Position numbers and translations under genes: made by a program. A stretch of DNA of 64,000 bases from Acidimicrobiaceae bacterium (lineage in GTDB: Bacteria > Actinomycetota > Acidimicrobiia > Acidimicrobiales > RAAP-2). The stretch covers positions 377,275 to 441,274 of the forward strand of contig PKXJ01000032.1 of the NCBI GenBank assembly GCA_003132305.1, written 5' to 3'. Position 1 is the stretch's first letter, and each line of letters begins with the position of its first letter. The notes under the pieces were generated by a model, which was not told the origin of the DNA, did not search any database, and saw nothing but the letters and a program-made list of their open reading frames with translations. Shown here one piece after another: positions 44,992-54,776 of the stretch.

Positions 44992-45312
44992 GTGACACCG
45001 ACGCCGCCCACCCTGTCGCAGGAACAGCGAGTGGAAGCGTCGCGCTTGGCGGTTTCGAATCGGCGTCGTCGCGCCGAGGTAAAGCGACTTGTGAAGTCGG
45101 GTGAGTTGTCCCTCGACGAGCTCTTCAATCTGGCCGCGCGCGAAGAGTGCGTCGCGCAGATGCGCGCCTACGACTTGATAAGTGCGTTGCCCGCGATTGG
45201 TGAAGTGAAGGCCGAGCGCATAATGAAGAGCGCGTCGATCGCCAAGACTCGTCGCATTCGCGGACTCGGTCCGAAGCAACGCGCCGAGCTGTTTCGAGCC
45301 CTTGTCCGCTGA
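44992..45312 (+). CDS. mihF: Actinobacterial integration host factor
   Basis: 106 residues. The conserved core AAREECVAQMRAYDLISALPAIGEVKA, then ERIMKSASIAKTRRIRGLGPKQRAEL, contains the helix-hairpin-helix DNA-binding unit of mIHF. It is a small nucleoid protein restricted to actinobacteria and so helps place the organism. It sits directly before gmk, its usual position; gmk starts inside its 3' end. Confidence 0.95.
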   Translation: MTPTPPTLSQEQRVEASRLAVSNRRRRAEVKRLVKSGELSLDELFNLAAREECVAQMRAYDLISALPAIGEVKAERIMKSASIAKTRRIRGLGPKQRAELFRALVR

Positions 45313-45877
45313 TCCACTGATCGTCGTTCTTATTGGTCCCGGCGGCGTGGGTAAGGGAACCTTGGCCCAGCGCCTGGTCGAACTCGACGATCGCCTCTGG
45401 CTCAGTCGCAGTTGGACCACCCGCCAACAGCGCGCCAGCGAGCGCGGCGACGAGTATAACTTCGTCGATCGGGACACGTTTGAGCGCGCCATCGAGTCCG
45501 GCGCCTTCCTCGAATGGGCCGAATTTCACGGCCATCTGTACGGCACGCCCCTGCCGGAAAAGGCGAAGGACGCCGACGTGATCTTGGAGATCGAGGTCCA
45601 GGGCGCGGAGCAAGTCCTCGATCAGAACCCCGACGCGGTGGTCTTTTTGATCCTGCCCCCGTCCCTAGGGCGACTCGAAGAGCGTCTGCGAGCACGCGGT
45701 GACGACGAGGACCACGTCGCCGATCGTCTGGAAAGCGCACCCCTCGAGCTCGAAAAAGGTCGCCAACTGGCGTCGTACGTCGTCGTGAACGACGACGTTG
45801 AGCGGGCGAGTCGAGAAATCCTCTCTATACTGGAAGAACTCCGCCGGCATCGGCGCGACCCCTCGTCAAAGGACTGA
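45302..45877 (+). CDS. gmk: Guanylate kinase
   Basis: 191 residues. P-loop is GPGGVGKGTL (residues 12-21), with Gly where GPSG is usual; the GMP-binding RSWTTRQQRASERGDEYNFVD and FLEWAEFHGHLYGTP segments are normal, as is DVILEIEVQGAEQV. It phosphorylates GMP. The TTG start lies 10 bases inside mihF. Confidence 0.94.
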   Translation: MSADPLIVVLIGPGGVGKGTLAQRLVELDDRLWLSRSWTTRQQRASERGDEYNFVDRDTFERAIESGAFLEWAEFHGHLYGTPLPEKAKDADVILEIEVQGAEQVLDQNPDAVVFLILPPSLGRLEERLRARGDDEDHVADRLESAPLELEKGRQLASYVVVNDDVERASREILSILEELRRHRRDPSSKD

Positions 45878-45882
45878 CCACC

Positions 45883-46236
45883 ATGGCCGAACGCCCCACG
45901 CTCGTCGATCCACCCATTGAGAACCTCTTGGGTAAGGTCGGCGACTCCAAGTTCACCCTGGTGGCCGTGTCGGCCATCCGAGCGCGCGAGATCAACGAGT
46001 ACTACAACGGACTGGGATCGGGTCACGGCGCCCTGATTCCCCCGCAGGTGACGTCGCTGTCGAACAAGTCGTTGTCGCTCGCGATGGAAGAGCTCTACGA
46101 AGGCAAGCTGCTGTTTCACCGCCCGACCAGCGAAGAGCTCGAGAACGAGCGACTGCAGGCCGAGGCCGTCGAGCAGGCTCGCCAGGACGCCAACAGTGAC
46201 CTGGACGCCTTCACCGATGCCCTCCGCGACGCCTAA
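45883..46236 (+). CDS. rpoZ: RNA polymerase omega subunit
   Basis: 117 residues, with the MVNPPIENLL-like start LVDPPIENLLGKVGDSKFTL, AIRAREINEYYNGL and a C-terminal tail of acidic/Gln-rich helix. Omega assists assembly of RNA polymerase. Follows gmk by 5 bases; coaBC starts inside its 3' end. Confidence 0.93.
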   Translation: MAERPTLVDPPIENLLGKVGDSKFTLVAVSAIRAREINEYYNGLGSGHGALIPPQVTSLSNKSLSLAMEELYEGKLLFHRPTSEELENERLQAEAVEQARQDANSDLDAFTDALRDA

Positions 46237-47449
46237 TTCGCCGACTCCTCGCATTGTCCTAGGCGTTGCTGGCGGAATCGCCGCCTACAAGGCCGTCGAA
46301 CTGCTTCGATTGCTTCGTGAGAAGGGCTACCACGTAGCGCCCGTCCTCACCCCCGACGCCACTCGATTCGTCGGACTGGTCACCTTCTCCGCGCTCGCGA
46401 GCGAACCGGCGCGAACGAGCCTCTACGGCGATCCCACGACACCGATTCCCCACACCTACCTCGGTTCGAACGCTTCGTTGATCGTGGTCGCCCCCGCGAC
46501 CGCCCATCTCATCGCGCGCTACGCCATGGGTCTCGCCGACGATCTCCTCACCGCCACCCTCCTCGCCACCCGCGCGCCGGTGTTGCTCTGCCCCGCGATG
46601 CACACCGAGATGTGGGTGCAGCCCTCGGTGCAAGAGAACCTGGCGACTCTTCGCCGTCGCGGCGTGCTCGTGCTCGAGCCAGAAGTTGGCCCCTTGGCCG
46701 GGGGCGACGTGGGGACGGGGCGTCTACCCCAACCAGAAAAGATCGCCGCGCTGATCGAGAAGATCGTCGAGGGCTACCGGGGCGCGTTGAGTGGCGTGCG
46801 GGTCCTGATCAGTGCCGGGGGCACGCGCGAAGCGATTGATCCCGTGCGGGTGCTCTCCAATCGCTCGTCCGGGCGACAGGGTTACGCCCTGGCGGACGCG
46901 GCGTGTCGAATGGGTGCGACCGTGACCTTGGTCTCGACGGTCGAAAGATCGCTCAACCTCGACACGGTGAGCGCCATCGAGGTGGTGCCCGTCGAGAGCG
47001 CCGCGGAGATGCACGAGGCGATGATGAAACGAGCTCTCGAAAGTGAGTGCGTGATCATGGCCGCGGCGGTGGCGGACTTTGCGCCCCGAGCGTCGAGCGA
47101 AAAGCTGAAGAAGCGTGATGGAGTACCCGAGCTGCATCTGGAGCGCACGCCCGACATCCTGGCCGATCTCGTGGCGCAGCGAGCGAATGGTCAGATCATC
47201 GTGGGCTTCGCCGCCGAAACGACCGACGTTCTGGCGAACGCGCTGGAGAAGTTGCGCGATAAAGACGTCGACCTGCTCGTCGTGAACGACGTCGCCGCGC
47301 CGGGCGTGGGCTTTGAGCACGCCACCAACGAAGTCCTCCTCCTTAGTCGCCACGAAGAGCCCGAACGCGTCTCGCTTCGTTCGAAAGAAGCGGTCGCGTG
47401 GGAGATCTTGGCTAGGGTGGCTGCATTGTTACCTCAAGGAGCCCAATGA
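46217..47449 (+). CDS. coaBC: Bifunctional phosphopantothenoylcysteine decarboxylase / synthetase
   Basis: 410 residues from the ATG at 46217. The N-terminal flavoprotein CoaC domain has [20 protein letters not shown], the PASANT-like [19 protein letters not shown] and [10 protein letters not shown]; the CoaB domain begins near 190 ([24 protein letters not shown]) and carries the FAAET and VVNDV motifs. Two steps of coenzyme A synthesis. A GTG 21 bases upstream is in frame but lies deeper in rpoZ. Confidence 0.96.
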   Translation: MPSATPNSPTPRIVLGVAGGIAAYKAVELLRLLREKGYHVAPVLTPDATRFVGLVTFSALASEPARTSLYGDPTTPIPHTYLGSNASLIVVAPATAHLIARYAMGLADDLLTATLLATRAPVLLCPAMHTEMWVQPSVQENLATLRRRGVLVLEPEVGPLAGGDVGTGRLPQPEKIAALIEKIVEGYRGALSGVRVLISAGGTREAIDPVRVLSNRSSGRQGYALADAACRMGATVTLVSTVERSLNLDTVSAIEVVPVESAAEMHEAMMKRALESECVIMAAAVADFAPRASSEKLKKRDGVPELHLERTPDILADLVAQRANGQIIVGFAAETTDVLANALEKLRDKDVDLLVVNDVAAPGVGFEHATNEVLLLSRHEEPERVSLRSKEAVAWEILARVAALLPQGAQ

Positions 47450-48642
47450 GCGACCGGACCCTCTTTACGTCGGAGTCGGTGACCGAAGGGCACCCGGACA
47501 AGATTGCCGATCAAGTGTCCGATGGGGTCCTCGACGCCATTCTCACCCAGGATCCCTTCGCGCGCGTCGCCTGCGAGACGCTCCTCACCACGGGGCTGTG
47601 CGTCGTAGTGGGAGAGATCACCACGACGGCCGTCGTCGACATCACCGCTAGCGCGCGGCGCACGATTCTCGACATTGGCTACGACGACGGGGCCAAGGGC
47701 TTTGACGGAAAGAACTGCGCCGTGCTCGTCTCGCTCGACAAGCAGAGTCCCGACATCGCCGGCGGCGTCGACGTGGCGCTCGAACATCGCACCGGATCGG
47801 GTGGTGAGGACGAACTGAACGCCCTCGGCGCGGGTGATCAGGGCATGATGTTCGGCTACGCCTGCAGCGACAACGACGACTTCATGCCCCTGCCAATCTG
47901 GTTGGCGCACCGATTGTCGATGCGTCTTTCACAGGTGCGGCGCTCCGGTCAAGTTCCCTATTTGCGACCCGACGGCAAGACCCAGGTGACCATTGCCTAC
48001 GAAGATGGCCGCCCGGTGGGCGTGGACACCGTGCTGGTCTCCACCCAGCACGAGGACGGCTACGACCACGAAATGATTCAAAGCGACGTCATCGAACACG
48101 TGATCCGTCCCATGTTGCCCAACGACCTCGACACGAGCTCGACGCGGATCTTCGTCAATCCCTCGGGAAAGTTCGTCCTCGGCGGACCCCACGCCGACGC
48201 CGGTCTCACCGGAAGAAAGATCATCGTCGACACGTACGGCGGCATGGCTCGACACGGCGGGGGCGCCTTCTCTGGTAAGGACCCCTCCAAGGTGGACCGT
48301 TCGGCGGCCTACGCCGCGCGCTGGGTCGCGAAGCACGTCGTCGCGTCCGGGGCCGCGGCGCGTTGTGAAGTGCAAGTCGCCTACGCTATCGGCGTCGCTC
48401 GACCGGTCTCGGTGCTGGTGGAGACCTTTGGCACCGAGCGCGTCAATCGCGCCAAGATTGCCAAGGCCGTCGACGCGCTCTTCGACCTTCGTCCCGCCGC
48501 GATCATTCGCGACCTAGACCTGCGCCGCCCGCTCTATCAGCGAACCGCGGCGTACGGCCACTTCGGAAGAAGTGACCAGGGCTTCACCTGGGAGCAGACG
48601 CCTCGGCTTGACGACCTGCGCCGGGAACTGTCGCTGGCCTAG
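47446..48642 (+). CDS. metK: S-adenosylmethionine synthetase
   Basis: 398 residues. Signatures include [31 protein letters not shown] and [19 protein letters not shown]. Makes AdoMet from methionine and ATP. AAGGAG lies 6 nt before the ATG, which overlaps the coaBC stop. priA starts on its last base. Confidence 0.97.
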   Translation: MSDRTLFTSESVTEGHPDKIADQVSDGVLDAILTQDPFARVACETLLTTGLCVVVGEITTTAVVDITASARRTILDIGYDDGAKGFDGKNCAVLVSLDKQSPDIAGGVDVALEHRTGSGGEDELNALGAGDQGMMFGYACSDNDDFMPLPIWLAHRLSMRLSQVRRSGQVPYLRPDGKTQVTIAYEDGRPVGVDTVLVSTQHEDGYDHEMIQSDVIEHVIRPMLPNDLDTSSTRIFVNPSGKFVLGGPHADAGLTGRKIIVDTYGGMARHGGGAFSGKDPSKVDRSAAYAARWVAKHVVASGAAARCEVQVAYAIGVARPVSVLVETFGTERVNRAKIAKAVDALFDLRPAAIIRDLDLRRPLYQRTAAYGHFGRSDQGFTWEQTPRLDDLRRELSLA

Positions 48643-50351
48643 TGACCGCGCGCGCGGTACGCATCATCACCGAGGTCGCCGCGGTCGATCGGCCCTTTGA
48701 CTACGCGCTGAGTGAAGAGACGAGCCACGTGGGCGTGGGCGACCGCGTGCGCGTCGACTTCAATCACCGTTCGGTGCGCGGCTGGGTTATCGACGGGGCC
48801 ACGCCGTCGCGGGAACTAAAGACCGTCAAGAAGTGGCTCGGCTACGGTCCGCCGTCGTCACTGTTGGAGTTCTTGAAGTGGGCGAGCGAGCGATGGTACA
48901 GCTCGTGGTCGCGATTTCTCTTGAGCGCGTCACCGCGGCGCGTCGTCACTACGTTGCCTCGTGCGCCAACGCCCGCGCCTTTGGCCCTCGCGGTGAAGGA
49001 GTCGGCGTGGAACGCGCCGGTGGGCGTCATCCAGCTCGCGCCGACGACTGATCCGCTGGCGGTGGTGCTCGGCGCCTACGAGACAACGCGCGAGTCGGAA
49101 GGTTCGCTGCTCGTTTTGGTCCCGACCGAGAGTTGGGCCAGCCGTCTTCGTGGTCGACTCGAACAGCGCGGCTGCGCCGTGGCCTCGGGCGAGGAACAGT
49201 GGGACCGCATGCGCGCGGGCTGGCCCGTCGTGGTGGGCGCTCGAGGCACGGCGCTCGCGCCAGTGCCTCGTGTCGCGGGCGCGGTCATTATCGACGCCGA
49301 CGACGAGTCGTACCGCTCGAGCGCGACGCCCACGTGGGAGGCCGTGTCCATGCTTCGTGAGCGTTGCGCGAGGGACAAGGCGCCCCTGTGGTGCACGTCG
49401 ATGATTCCCTCGCCCGCGGTGCTCAATCGCGCGGGCTACGAAAAGGACGGTGACCTCGTAGGAGGTTGGCCTCGCGTGGTGGTCGTGGATCGACGACTGA
49501 GCGATCCCCACGAAGGTGTCCTGGGCCGAGCCGCACTGGAAGCGGCCCGTCGAGCACTCGAGGGAGACGATCCGGTGGCGGTTGCGGTGATCTTGCAGCG
49601 TCTCGGAACGGGGCGACTCTTGGCCTGCGTGGCCTGCGGTGAACTAGCCCGATGCGCGTCGTGTCAACAGGCTGAAGAAGAGGTGGGCGAACAGTTGGCG
49701 TGCGCCGAGCGCCACGAGTTTCGCGCGCGGTTCTGTCGAGCGTGCGGCTCGACGAACTTGAAGCGACTGCGCGTAGGCGTGACGACGCTCGCCCGCGACG
49801 TTGGCGCGCAACTCAATCAGCCAGTCAGTGAAGTCACGGCCTCACTCGACCCGTCGGCCTCGCTCGAGCGAGTGGTCGTCGGCACCGAGGCGACGTGGCA
49901 ACGGGTGCGCCGTTGTGGCGTCGTGATCTTTGTGGACTTCGATCAGTATCTGCTCGCGCCGAGAGACTCCGCTCGACGAGCGGCCGTCAACGCGGTCGGC
50001 AAAGGCGGAAGACTCGTCGGATCGCGCCGCGAAGGCCGTGGGCTCGTGGTTCTTCAGACGCGCCGCGGTGACGACGCGGTGGTGCACGCTCTGCTCGAAG
50101 CCGACTTTGACGCCCTCATCGCCGAGGACGTCGCTACGGCAGAGTTGTTGTCGCTCGCTCCCTACGGCGCCAGCGCGGAAGTGTCGGGCGAGGGCGCCAA
50201 CGCGTTCGTCGCGGAACTCTCCCTCGGCGTGGTCAGCGTGCACCAGACGCCCACGGGTTACCTCGTGCGCGCGAGGGACGTCACGACGTTGACGAACGCA
50301 CTTAAAAGTGTGGAGCGACCCGCGCAGAAGTTTCGCGTCGCGGTGCAGTAG
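48642..50351 (+). CDS. priA: PriA-like replication restart protein without helicase motifs
   Basis: 569 residues, shorter than the roughly 730 of E. coli PriA. The N-terminal 3'-DNA-binding domain is present (VDRPFDYALSEETSHVGVGDRVRV). Cysteine pairs of the zinc region are seen: CVACGELARCASC, LACAERHEF and FCRACGSTNL. Walker A (GxGKT) is absent where LAPTTDPLAVVL stands and the DEEH box reads DADDE, so ATPase activity is unlikely. Actinobacterial PriA is commonly degenerate in this way. Position between metK and def is typical. Confidence 0.88.
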   Translation: MTARAVRIITEVAAVDRPFDYALSEETSHVGVGDRVRVDFNHRSVRGWVIDGATPSRELKTVKKWLGYGPPSSLLEFLKWASERWYSSWSRFLLSASPRRVVTTLPRAPTPAPLALAVKESAWNAPVGVIQLAPTTDPLAVVLGAYETTRESEGSLLVLVPTESWASRLRGRLEQRGCAVASGEEQWDRMRAGWPVVVGARGTALAPVPRVAGAVIIDADDESYRSSATPTWEAVSMLRERCARDKAPLWCTSMIPSPAVLNRAGYEKDGDLVGGWPRVVVVDRRLSDPHEGVLGRAALEAARRALEGDDPVAVAVILQRLGTGRLLACVACGELARCASCQQAEEEVGEQLACAERHEFRARFCRACGSTNLKRLRVGVTTLARDVGAQLNQPVSEVTASLDPSASLERVVVGTEATWQRVRRCGVVIFVDFDQYLLAPRDSARRAAVNAVGKGGRLVGSRREGRGLVVLQTRRGDDAVVHALLEADFDALIAEDVATAELLSLAPYGASAEVSGEGANAFVAELSLGVVSVHQTPTGYLVRARDVTTLTNALKSVERPAQKFRVAVQ

Positions 50352-50422
50352 GTACTGTTCTCGAGACACCATCGCGACAATCCCGGGACGTCTGATCGGG
50401 TTGGGCGACTTATGGCGGGCGG

Positions 50423-50428
50423 TAACCT
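50423..50428 (+). promoter_or_regulatory. -10 element of def, leaderless arrangement
   Basis: TAACCT, 6 nt (GATGGA), then the GTG at 50435. TTGGGC 16 nt upstream (50401-50406) may be the -35. Confidence 0.5.
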
Positions 50429-50434
50429 GATGGA

Positions 50435-50968
50435 GTGAGTACGTTGCCCATTCGAATCTACGGTGACCCGGTGTTGACCGCGGCGACGACCGAGATCGAG
50501 AACATCGACGCCAAGGTCGCCGCCCTCGCGCAGTCGATGATCGAGACCATGCACGAGGCCCCGGGCGTCGGGCTCGCGGCCAATCAGATCGGCGTTCAAA
50601 AACGACTCTTCGTCTACGACAAGGGCGACGGTCCCCACGTGGTCGTCAACCCCGTCATCGTGGAGACGTCGGGGGAGTGGCTCCACGACGAAGGCTGCCT
50701 CTCGGTACCGGGACTGAACTGGGAGATCCTTCGTCCGAACGCCGTGCATCTACGGGGCTACGACCTCGACGGCAACGAACTCGACATCGAGACCGACGAG
50801 TACGAAGGCCGCATCTTCCAACACGAAGTCGATCACTTGGACGGGGTGCTACTCATCGAACGGCTGACGGACGAGCAGAAGAAGGAAGCGAAGAAGATTC
50901 TACGAAAACGCCGTCTTAATCTCTCGCGCGACGATCACGACGGACTTCACCAACTGCTTGGCGACTAG
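50435..50968 (+). CDS. def: Peptide deformylase
   Basis: 177 residues with all three motifs: GVGLAANQIG, EGCLSVPG (metal Cys) and HEVDHLDGV (metal His pair and catalytic Glu). Removes the formyl group from nascent proteins; fmt follows immediately. The C-terminal helix extends about 15 residues past the usual core. Confidence 0.97.
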   Translation: MSTLPIRIYGDPVLTAATTEIENIDAKVAALAQSMIETMHEAPGVGLAANQIGVQKRLFVYDKGDGPHVVVNPVIVETSGEWLHDEGCLSVPGLNWEILRPNAVHLRGYDLDGNELDIETDEYEGRIFQHEVDHLDGVLLIERLTDEQKKEAKKILRKRRLNLSRDDHDGLHQLLGD

Positions 50969-51841
50969 GTGCGCCTCGCGTTTCTCGGTACGCCCGACGC
51001 CGCCGTACCCTCGCTGGAGGCCCTGGTCCACGCGGGTCACGACGTCGCGCTCGTGATCACTCGACCCGATCGCCGTCGGGGCCGGGGAGGTGAACTCTCG
51101 CCTAGTCCCGTCAAGGCCGCAGCGTTAGCGCTCGGACTTTCCGTGAGCCATCGACTCGCCGATCTCGAAGAGTTCGACGTGGAGCGGGGCGTCGTGGTCG
51201 CCTACGGCGCGATCATTCCCGAACCACTGCTTCGAAGAGTACCGATGCTCAACGTGCACTTCTCACTGTTGCCGCGCTGGCGCGGCGCGGCACCGGTGCA
51301 ACGGGCCCTTCTCGCCGGCGACGAGGAGACCGGCGTGACGATCATCTCGCTCGAGCCGTCGCTCGACACGGGTCCCGTTCACCTCGAGCGGCGGATTCGT
51401 ATTGACGAAAAGACCGCGCACGAACTCACCGCGGAGCTGGCCGTGCTCGGCGCGGGGGCGCTCCTCGAAGTCCTTGGATCACCTCGTCTCCTCGAACATC
51501 CGAAGGTTCAAGTAGGTGACGCCACGTACGCCGAGAAACTCACCAAAGAGACCTACCATCTGACGCCCGAGATGTCGGCGTCTCTGGCCCTTCGAACGGT
51601 GCGTCTCGGCGGTGCGTATCTCTTCGTCGCCGCGACGCGCGTGGGCGTGGTGTCGGCGCACGCCTCGAACACGGCGCTTCGTGAAGGTCTCGTGGACTTA
51701 GTTGAAGGAAACGTCTTACTCGGCACCCGCGAGGGCGCTCTCTCGCTCGGCGACGTACGTCCCGCGGGTTCGAGAACGATGAGCGCCCCAGCGTGGTGGT
51801 CGGGTCGTCGAGCCGACGACGGTCCGCTCGCGTGGTCCTAG
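50969..51841 (+). CDS. fmt: Methionyl-tRNA formyltransferase
   Basis: 290 residues. N-terminal formyltransferase domain with FLGTPDAAVPSLEAL, then the SLLPRWRGAAPVQRALLAGD signature with catalytic His-Ser neighbourhood (NVHFSLLP). The C-terminal OB domain is shortened relative to E. coli (315). GTG start directly abuts the def stop. rsmB, often next in actinobacteria, is absent here. Confidence 0.95.
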   Translation: MRLAFLGTPDAAVPSLEALVHAGHDVALVITRPDRRRGRGGELSPSPVKAAALALGLSVSHRLADLEEFDVERGVVVAYGAIIPEPLLRRVPMLNVHFSLLPRWRGAAPVQRALLAGDEETGVTIISLEPSLDTGPVHLERRIRIDEKTAHELTAELAVLGAGALLEVLGSPRLLEHPKVQVGDATYAEKLTKETYHLTPEMSASLALRTVRLGGAYLFVAATRVGVVSAHASNTALREGLVDLVEGNVLLGTREGALSLGDVRPAGSRTMSAPAWWSGRRADDGPLAWS

Positions 51842-51871
51842 CGCGTCTCCGAGGAAAATGTCTACCCCCGT

Positions 51872-51877
51872 TAGGCT
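51872..51877 (+). promoter_or_regulatory. -10 element of rpe, leaderless arrangement
   Basis: TAGGCT, 6 nt (GAACGC), then the GTG at 51884. Confidence 0.5.
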
Positions 51878-51883
51878 GAACGC

Positions 51884-52573
51884 GTGACGGTGATAGAGGC
51901 TGGCCCGCCGGGCAAGATTCGAATCGCGCCGTCGATTCTGGCCGCTGATTTCGGCAATCTGGGCCGGGCCGTCGAGGAGATCGACGCCGAGTCCGACTGG
52001 CTTCACGTCGACGTCATGGACGGCCACTTCGTGCCCAACGTCTCACTGGGACCTCCAGTGGTGGCGTCGCTTCGCCGCTACAGCAAAAAGTTTTTCGACT
52101 GCCACTTGATGATGTCCGAGCCGGGGCGCTACCTGGAGGCCTTCAAGAAGTCGGGCGCGAACGGTTGTACCGTGCACGTCGAGGTCGGAGGAACGGCGTC
52201 GCTCATTCGTGACGCTCGCGCGCTCGGTCTACGCGTGGGCCTCGCCGCCAATCCCGACACCCCCTTCGAAGCCGTCGCGCCGTATCTCGGCGACGTCGAT
52301 CTCTTATTGCTGATGACGGTCTTTCCGGGCTTTGGTGGTCAGTCCTTTATTGTCGACGTTATGGACAAGGTCGAACAAGCTCGTTACGAAGTGGAGAAAA
52401 GTGCACTCGCCCTCGACATCGAGGTCGACGGGGGTATTGACGTTTCTACCGCACCGCGCGCGGTACGCGCGGGCGCCAACGTGTTGGTCGCGGGCTCGGC
52501 GATCTTTGGCCAGCCCGATCCCTTCGCCGCCGCCAAAGCCCTTCGCGCTGCGGCGTACGAGGGGCGCCAATGA
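51884..52573 (+). CDS. rpe: Ribulose-phosphate 3-epimerase
   Basis: 229 residues, TIM barrel. APSILAADFGNLGRAVEEI, HVDVMDGHFVPNVSLGPPVV and MTVFPGFGGQSFI carry the metal and catalytic residues; VDGGIDVSTAP is the phosphate loop. Interconverts ribulose-5-P and xylulose-5-P. Ribulose-5-P is also a RibBA substrate, and rib genes follow, coupled by a 4-base overlap. Confidence 0.96.
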   Translation: MTVIEAGPPGKIRIAPSILAADFGNLGRAVEEIDAESDWLHVDVMDGHFVPNVSLGPPVVASLRRYSKKFFDCHLMMSEPGRYLEAFKKSGANGCTVHVEVGGTASLIRDARALGLRVGLAANPDTPFEAVAPYLGDVDLLLLMTVFPGFGGQSFIVDVMDKVEQARYEVEKSALALDIEVDGGIDVSTAPRAVRAGANVLVAGSAIFGQPDPFAAAKALRAAAYEGRQ

Positions 52574-53556
52574 AGTTCGCGCTCTCAGAGTTGATGTCGA
52601 TGGCGATGGACGAAGGCGAGAAAGCTCGTCTGCACGCGCCGCCGAATCCCTGGGTGGGGGCGCTCATCGTGAACGACCGCGGCGTCATCGTGGGCGACGG
52701 TCACACCCAGGCACCCGGTGAGTCACACGCCGAGGTCGAAGCGCTTCGTCGTGCCGGCGGCGCCGCTCGCGGCGCCACGATGATCGTGACCCTCGAGCCC
52801 TGTTGTCACGTCGGGCGAACCGGGCCGTGCGCCGAGGCCATTATCGAAGCGGGTATTGCGAAAGTCGTCATTGGCACCATCGATCCCGATCCGAGAGTTT
52901 CGGGTAAGGGAGTTGAACTCTTAAAAGCGTCGGGCGTCGACGTCGAGGTCGGCGTCGAGGAGGAGAACGTTCGTACCCAACTCGCGCCCTACATCTGGCA
53001 TCGTGTGACGGCGCGTCCCTACGTCGTGGCGAAGATCGCGAGCACCCTCGACGGGGTAGTCGCGATGGCCGACGGTAACAGTCAGTGGATCACCGGTCCC
53101 GCGGCTCGACGCGACGCGCACGTCCTACGCGCACAGAGTCAAGCGATCTTGGTGGGAGCGGGCACGGTAAGAAGTGACGATCCGGCCTTGACGGCCCGGC
53201 TCGACGACATCGTCCTCGAGCCGCTTCGCGTCGTGCTCGGCCGCGCGCCCGAGTCGGCCAAGGTGCGTCCCTGCCTCGAACTCTCCGGCGATCTCGGGCA
53301 CGTGCTCGACGAACTGGGCCACCACGACGTGCTGCAACTTCTCGTGGAGGGCGGTCCGACCACGACGAGCGCGTTCCTCGACGCCGGGCTAGTCAATCAC
53401 GTGGTCTGGTATCAGGCCGCAGCGTTCGCCGGCGGCGAGGGAACGCTCGCGGCACTGCGCGGACTCACGACCCCTACGATGGAAGCCTTACGGCGGGGCC
53501 GGATAGTCGACGTTCGTCGAATCGGTGAAGACATTCGCATTGACGTGGAGGTTTAA
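52570..53556 (+). CDS. ribD: Bifunctional riboflavin deaminase/reductase
   Basis: 328 residues. The deaminase domain shows the zinc site HAEVEAL and PCCHVGRTGPCAEAI; the reductase half begins near 145 (RPYVVAKIASTLDGVVA) with DAHVLRAQSQAILVGAGTVRSDDP and LLVEGGPTTTSAFLDAGLV. The reductase domain is slightly shorter than in E. coli. Overlaps rpe and ends on the first base of ribBA. Confidence 0.94.
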   Translation: MKFALSELMSMAMDEGEKARLHAPPNPWVGALIVNDRGVIVGDGHTQAPGESHAEVEALRRAGGAARGATMIVTLEPCCHVGRTGPCAEAIIEAGIAKVVIGTIDPDPRVSGKGVELLKASGVDVEVGVEEENVRTQLAPYIWHRVTARPYVVAKIASTLDGVVAMADGNSQWITGPAARRDAHVLRAQSQAILVGAGTVRSDDPALTARLDDIVLEPLRVVLGRAPESAKVRPCLELSGDLGHVLDELGHHDVLQLLVEGGPTTTSAFLDAGLVNHVVWYQAAAFAGGEGTLAALRGLTTPTMEALRRGRIVDVRRIGEDIRIDVEV

Positions 53557-54776
53557 TGGCGCTATCAACGATCGAAGAGGCGATAGACCAGATTCGCAGT
53601 GGCGGCATGGTCGTCGTGGTCGACGACGAAGATCGCGAGAATGAGGGCGACCTCATCATGGCGGCCGGGGACGTCACGCCCGAGAGCATGGCGTTCTTCC
53701 TCGAATTCACCTCCGGCGTCTTCTGCGCTCCCATCGAGAGTCAGCGCGCCGACGAGCTGCAGCTACCGCTCATGGTACTCGCCAACACTGAAGCCCAGCG
53801 AACGGCGTTCACGGTGTCGGTCGACTATCGCCACGGCACGACCACGGGAATTTCCGCCCACGACCGCGCGATAACGATTCGTGCCCTCGTCGATCCCACG
53901 ACGCGCCCGAACGATCTCAATCGACCGGGTCACATCTTTCCCCTGCGTTATCGCGAGGGGGGCGTCCTGGAGCGCGCGGGCCATACCGAGGCCACCGTGG
54001 ACTTATGTCGGATGGCCGGCAAGTTCCCCGCGGGGGTGCTCTGTGAAATCGTGACCGAGGACAAGACCGACATGGCGCGGCTGCCGGAACTCGAGGTCTT
54101 CGCCAAGAGTCACGACCTGCCTATCATCACCATCGCCGATCTCATTCGCTATCGCCGCCGCCACGAGAAGTTGGTCCGACGCGTCGCCGAATCCTCGTTG
54201 CCAACGGAGTTCGGTGAGTTCCAGGCCCACGTCTTTGAGAGTGTGCTCGACGGCGAACAGCACATCGCGCTCGTCTACGGGGTCATTGAGAACGTTGACA
54301 ATCTGTTGGTGCGGGTCCACTCGGAGTGTTTGACCGGTGACGCGCTGGGATCGTTGCGCTGCGACTGTGGCCCACAGTTGAAGATGGCCCTGGCGAAGGT
54401 TGCCGCCGAAGGCGCGGGCGTGATCGTCTACCTCCGAGGCCAAGAAGGTCGAGGCATCGGACTCGCGCACAAGATTCGCGCGTACGCCCTCCAAGAAGAC
54501 GGTCGCGACACGGTGGACGCGAACCTCGAGCAAGGTCTTCCGGTGGACTCTCGCCAGTACGGCACCGGCGCGCAGATTCTGGTGGATCTCGGCGTGACGT
54601 CGATGCGCCTCATGACCAACAACCCGGTCAAGTACGGCGGCCTCGAGGGCTTTGGCCTCAACATCGTTGAGCGCGTTCCCCTCGAAAGCAGTCCAACACC
54701 TTTTAACATTGACTACCTGCGCACGAAGCGCGAACGGATGGGTCACCTGCTCGAGGGACTCGATGACGTCCAGTAA
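53556..54776 (+). CDS. ribBA: DHBP synthase / GTP cyclohydrolase II
   Basis: 406 residues. DHBP synthase half: VVDDEDRENEGDLIMAAG and the RPGHIFPLR-like segment; GTP cyclohydrolase II half from about 205: HSECLTGDALGSLRCDCGPQ (zinc cysteines), RGQEGRGIGL and TNNPVKYGGLEG. Supplies both precursors of lumazine. ribE (riboflavin synthase), usually between ribD and ribBA, is missing. Confidence 0.97.
   Translation: MALSTIEEAIDQIRSGGMVVVVDDEDRENEGDLIMAAGDVTPESMAFFLEFTSGVFCAPIESQRADELQLPLMVLANTEAQRTAFTVSVDYRHGTTTGISAHDRAITIRALVDPTTRPNDLNRPGHIFPLRYREGGVLERAGHTEATVDLCRMAGKFPAGVLCEIVTEDKTDMARLPELEVFAKSHDLPIITIADLIRYRRRHEKLVRRVAESSLPTEFGEFQAHVFESVLDGEQHIALVYGVIENVDNLLVRVHSECLTGDALGSLRCDCGPQLKMALAKVAAEGAGVIVYLRGQEGRGIGLAHKIRAYALQEDGRDTVDANLEQGLPVDSRQYGTGAQILVDLGVTSMRLMTNNPVKYGGLEGFGLNIVERVPLESSPTPFNIDYLRTKRERMGHLLEGLDDVQ

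Noticed and set aside
45302-45877. Gmk P-loop GPGG instead of GPSG as evidence of a new kinase
   Set aside because: The rest of the enzyme is standard guanylate kinase and small glycine-rich loop variation is tolerated, so I treat it as ordinary gmk.
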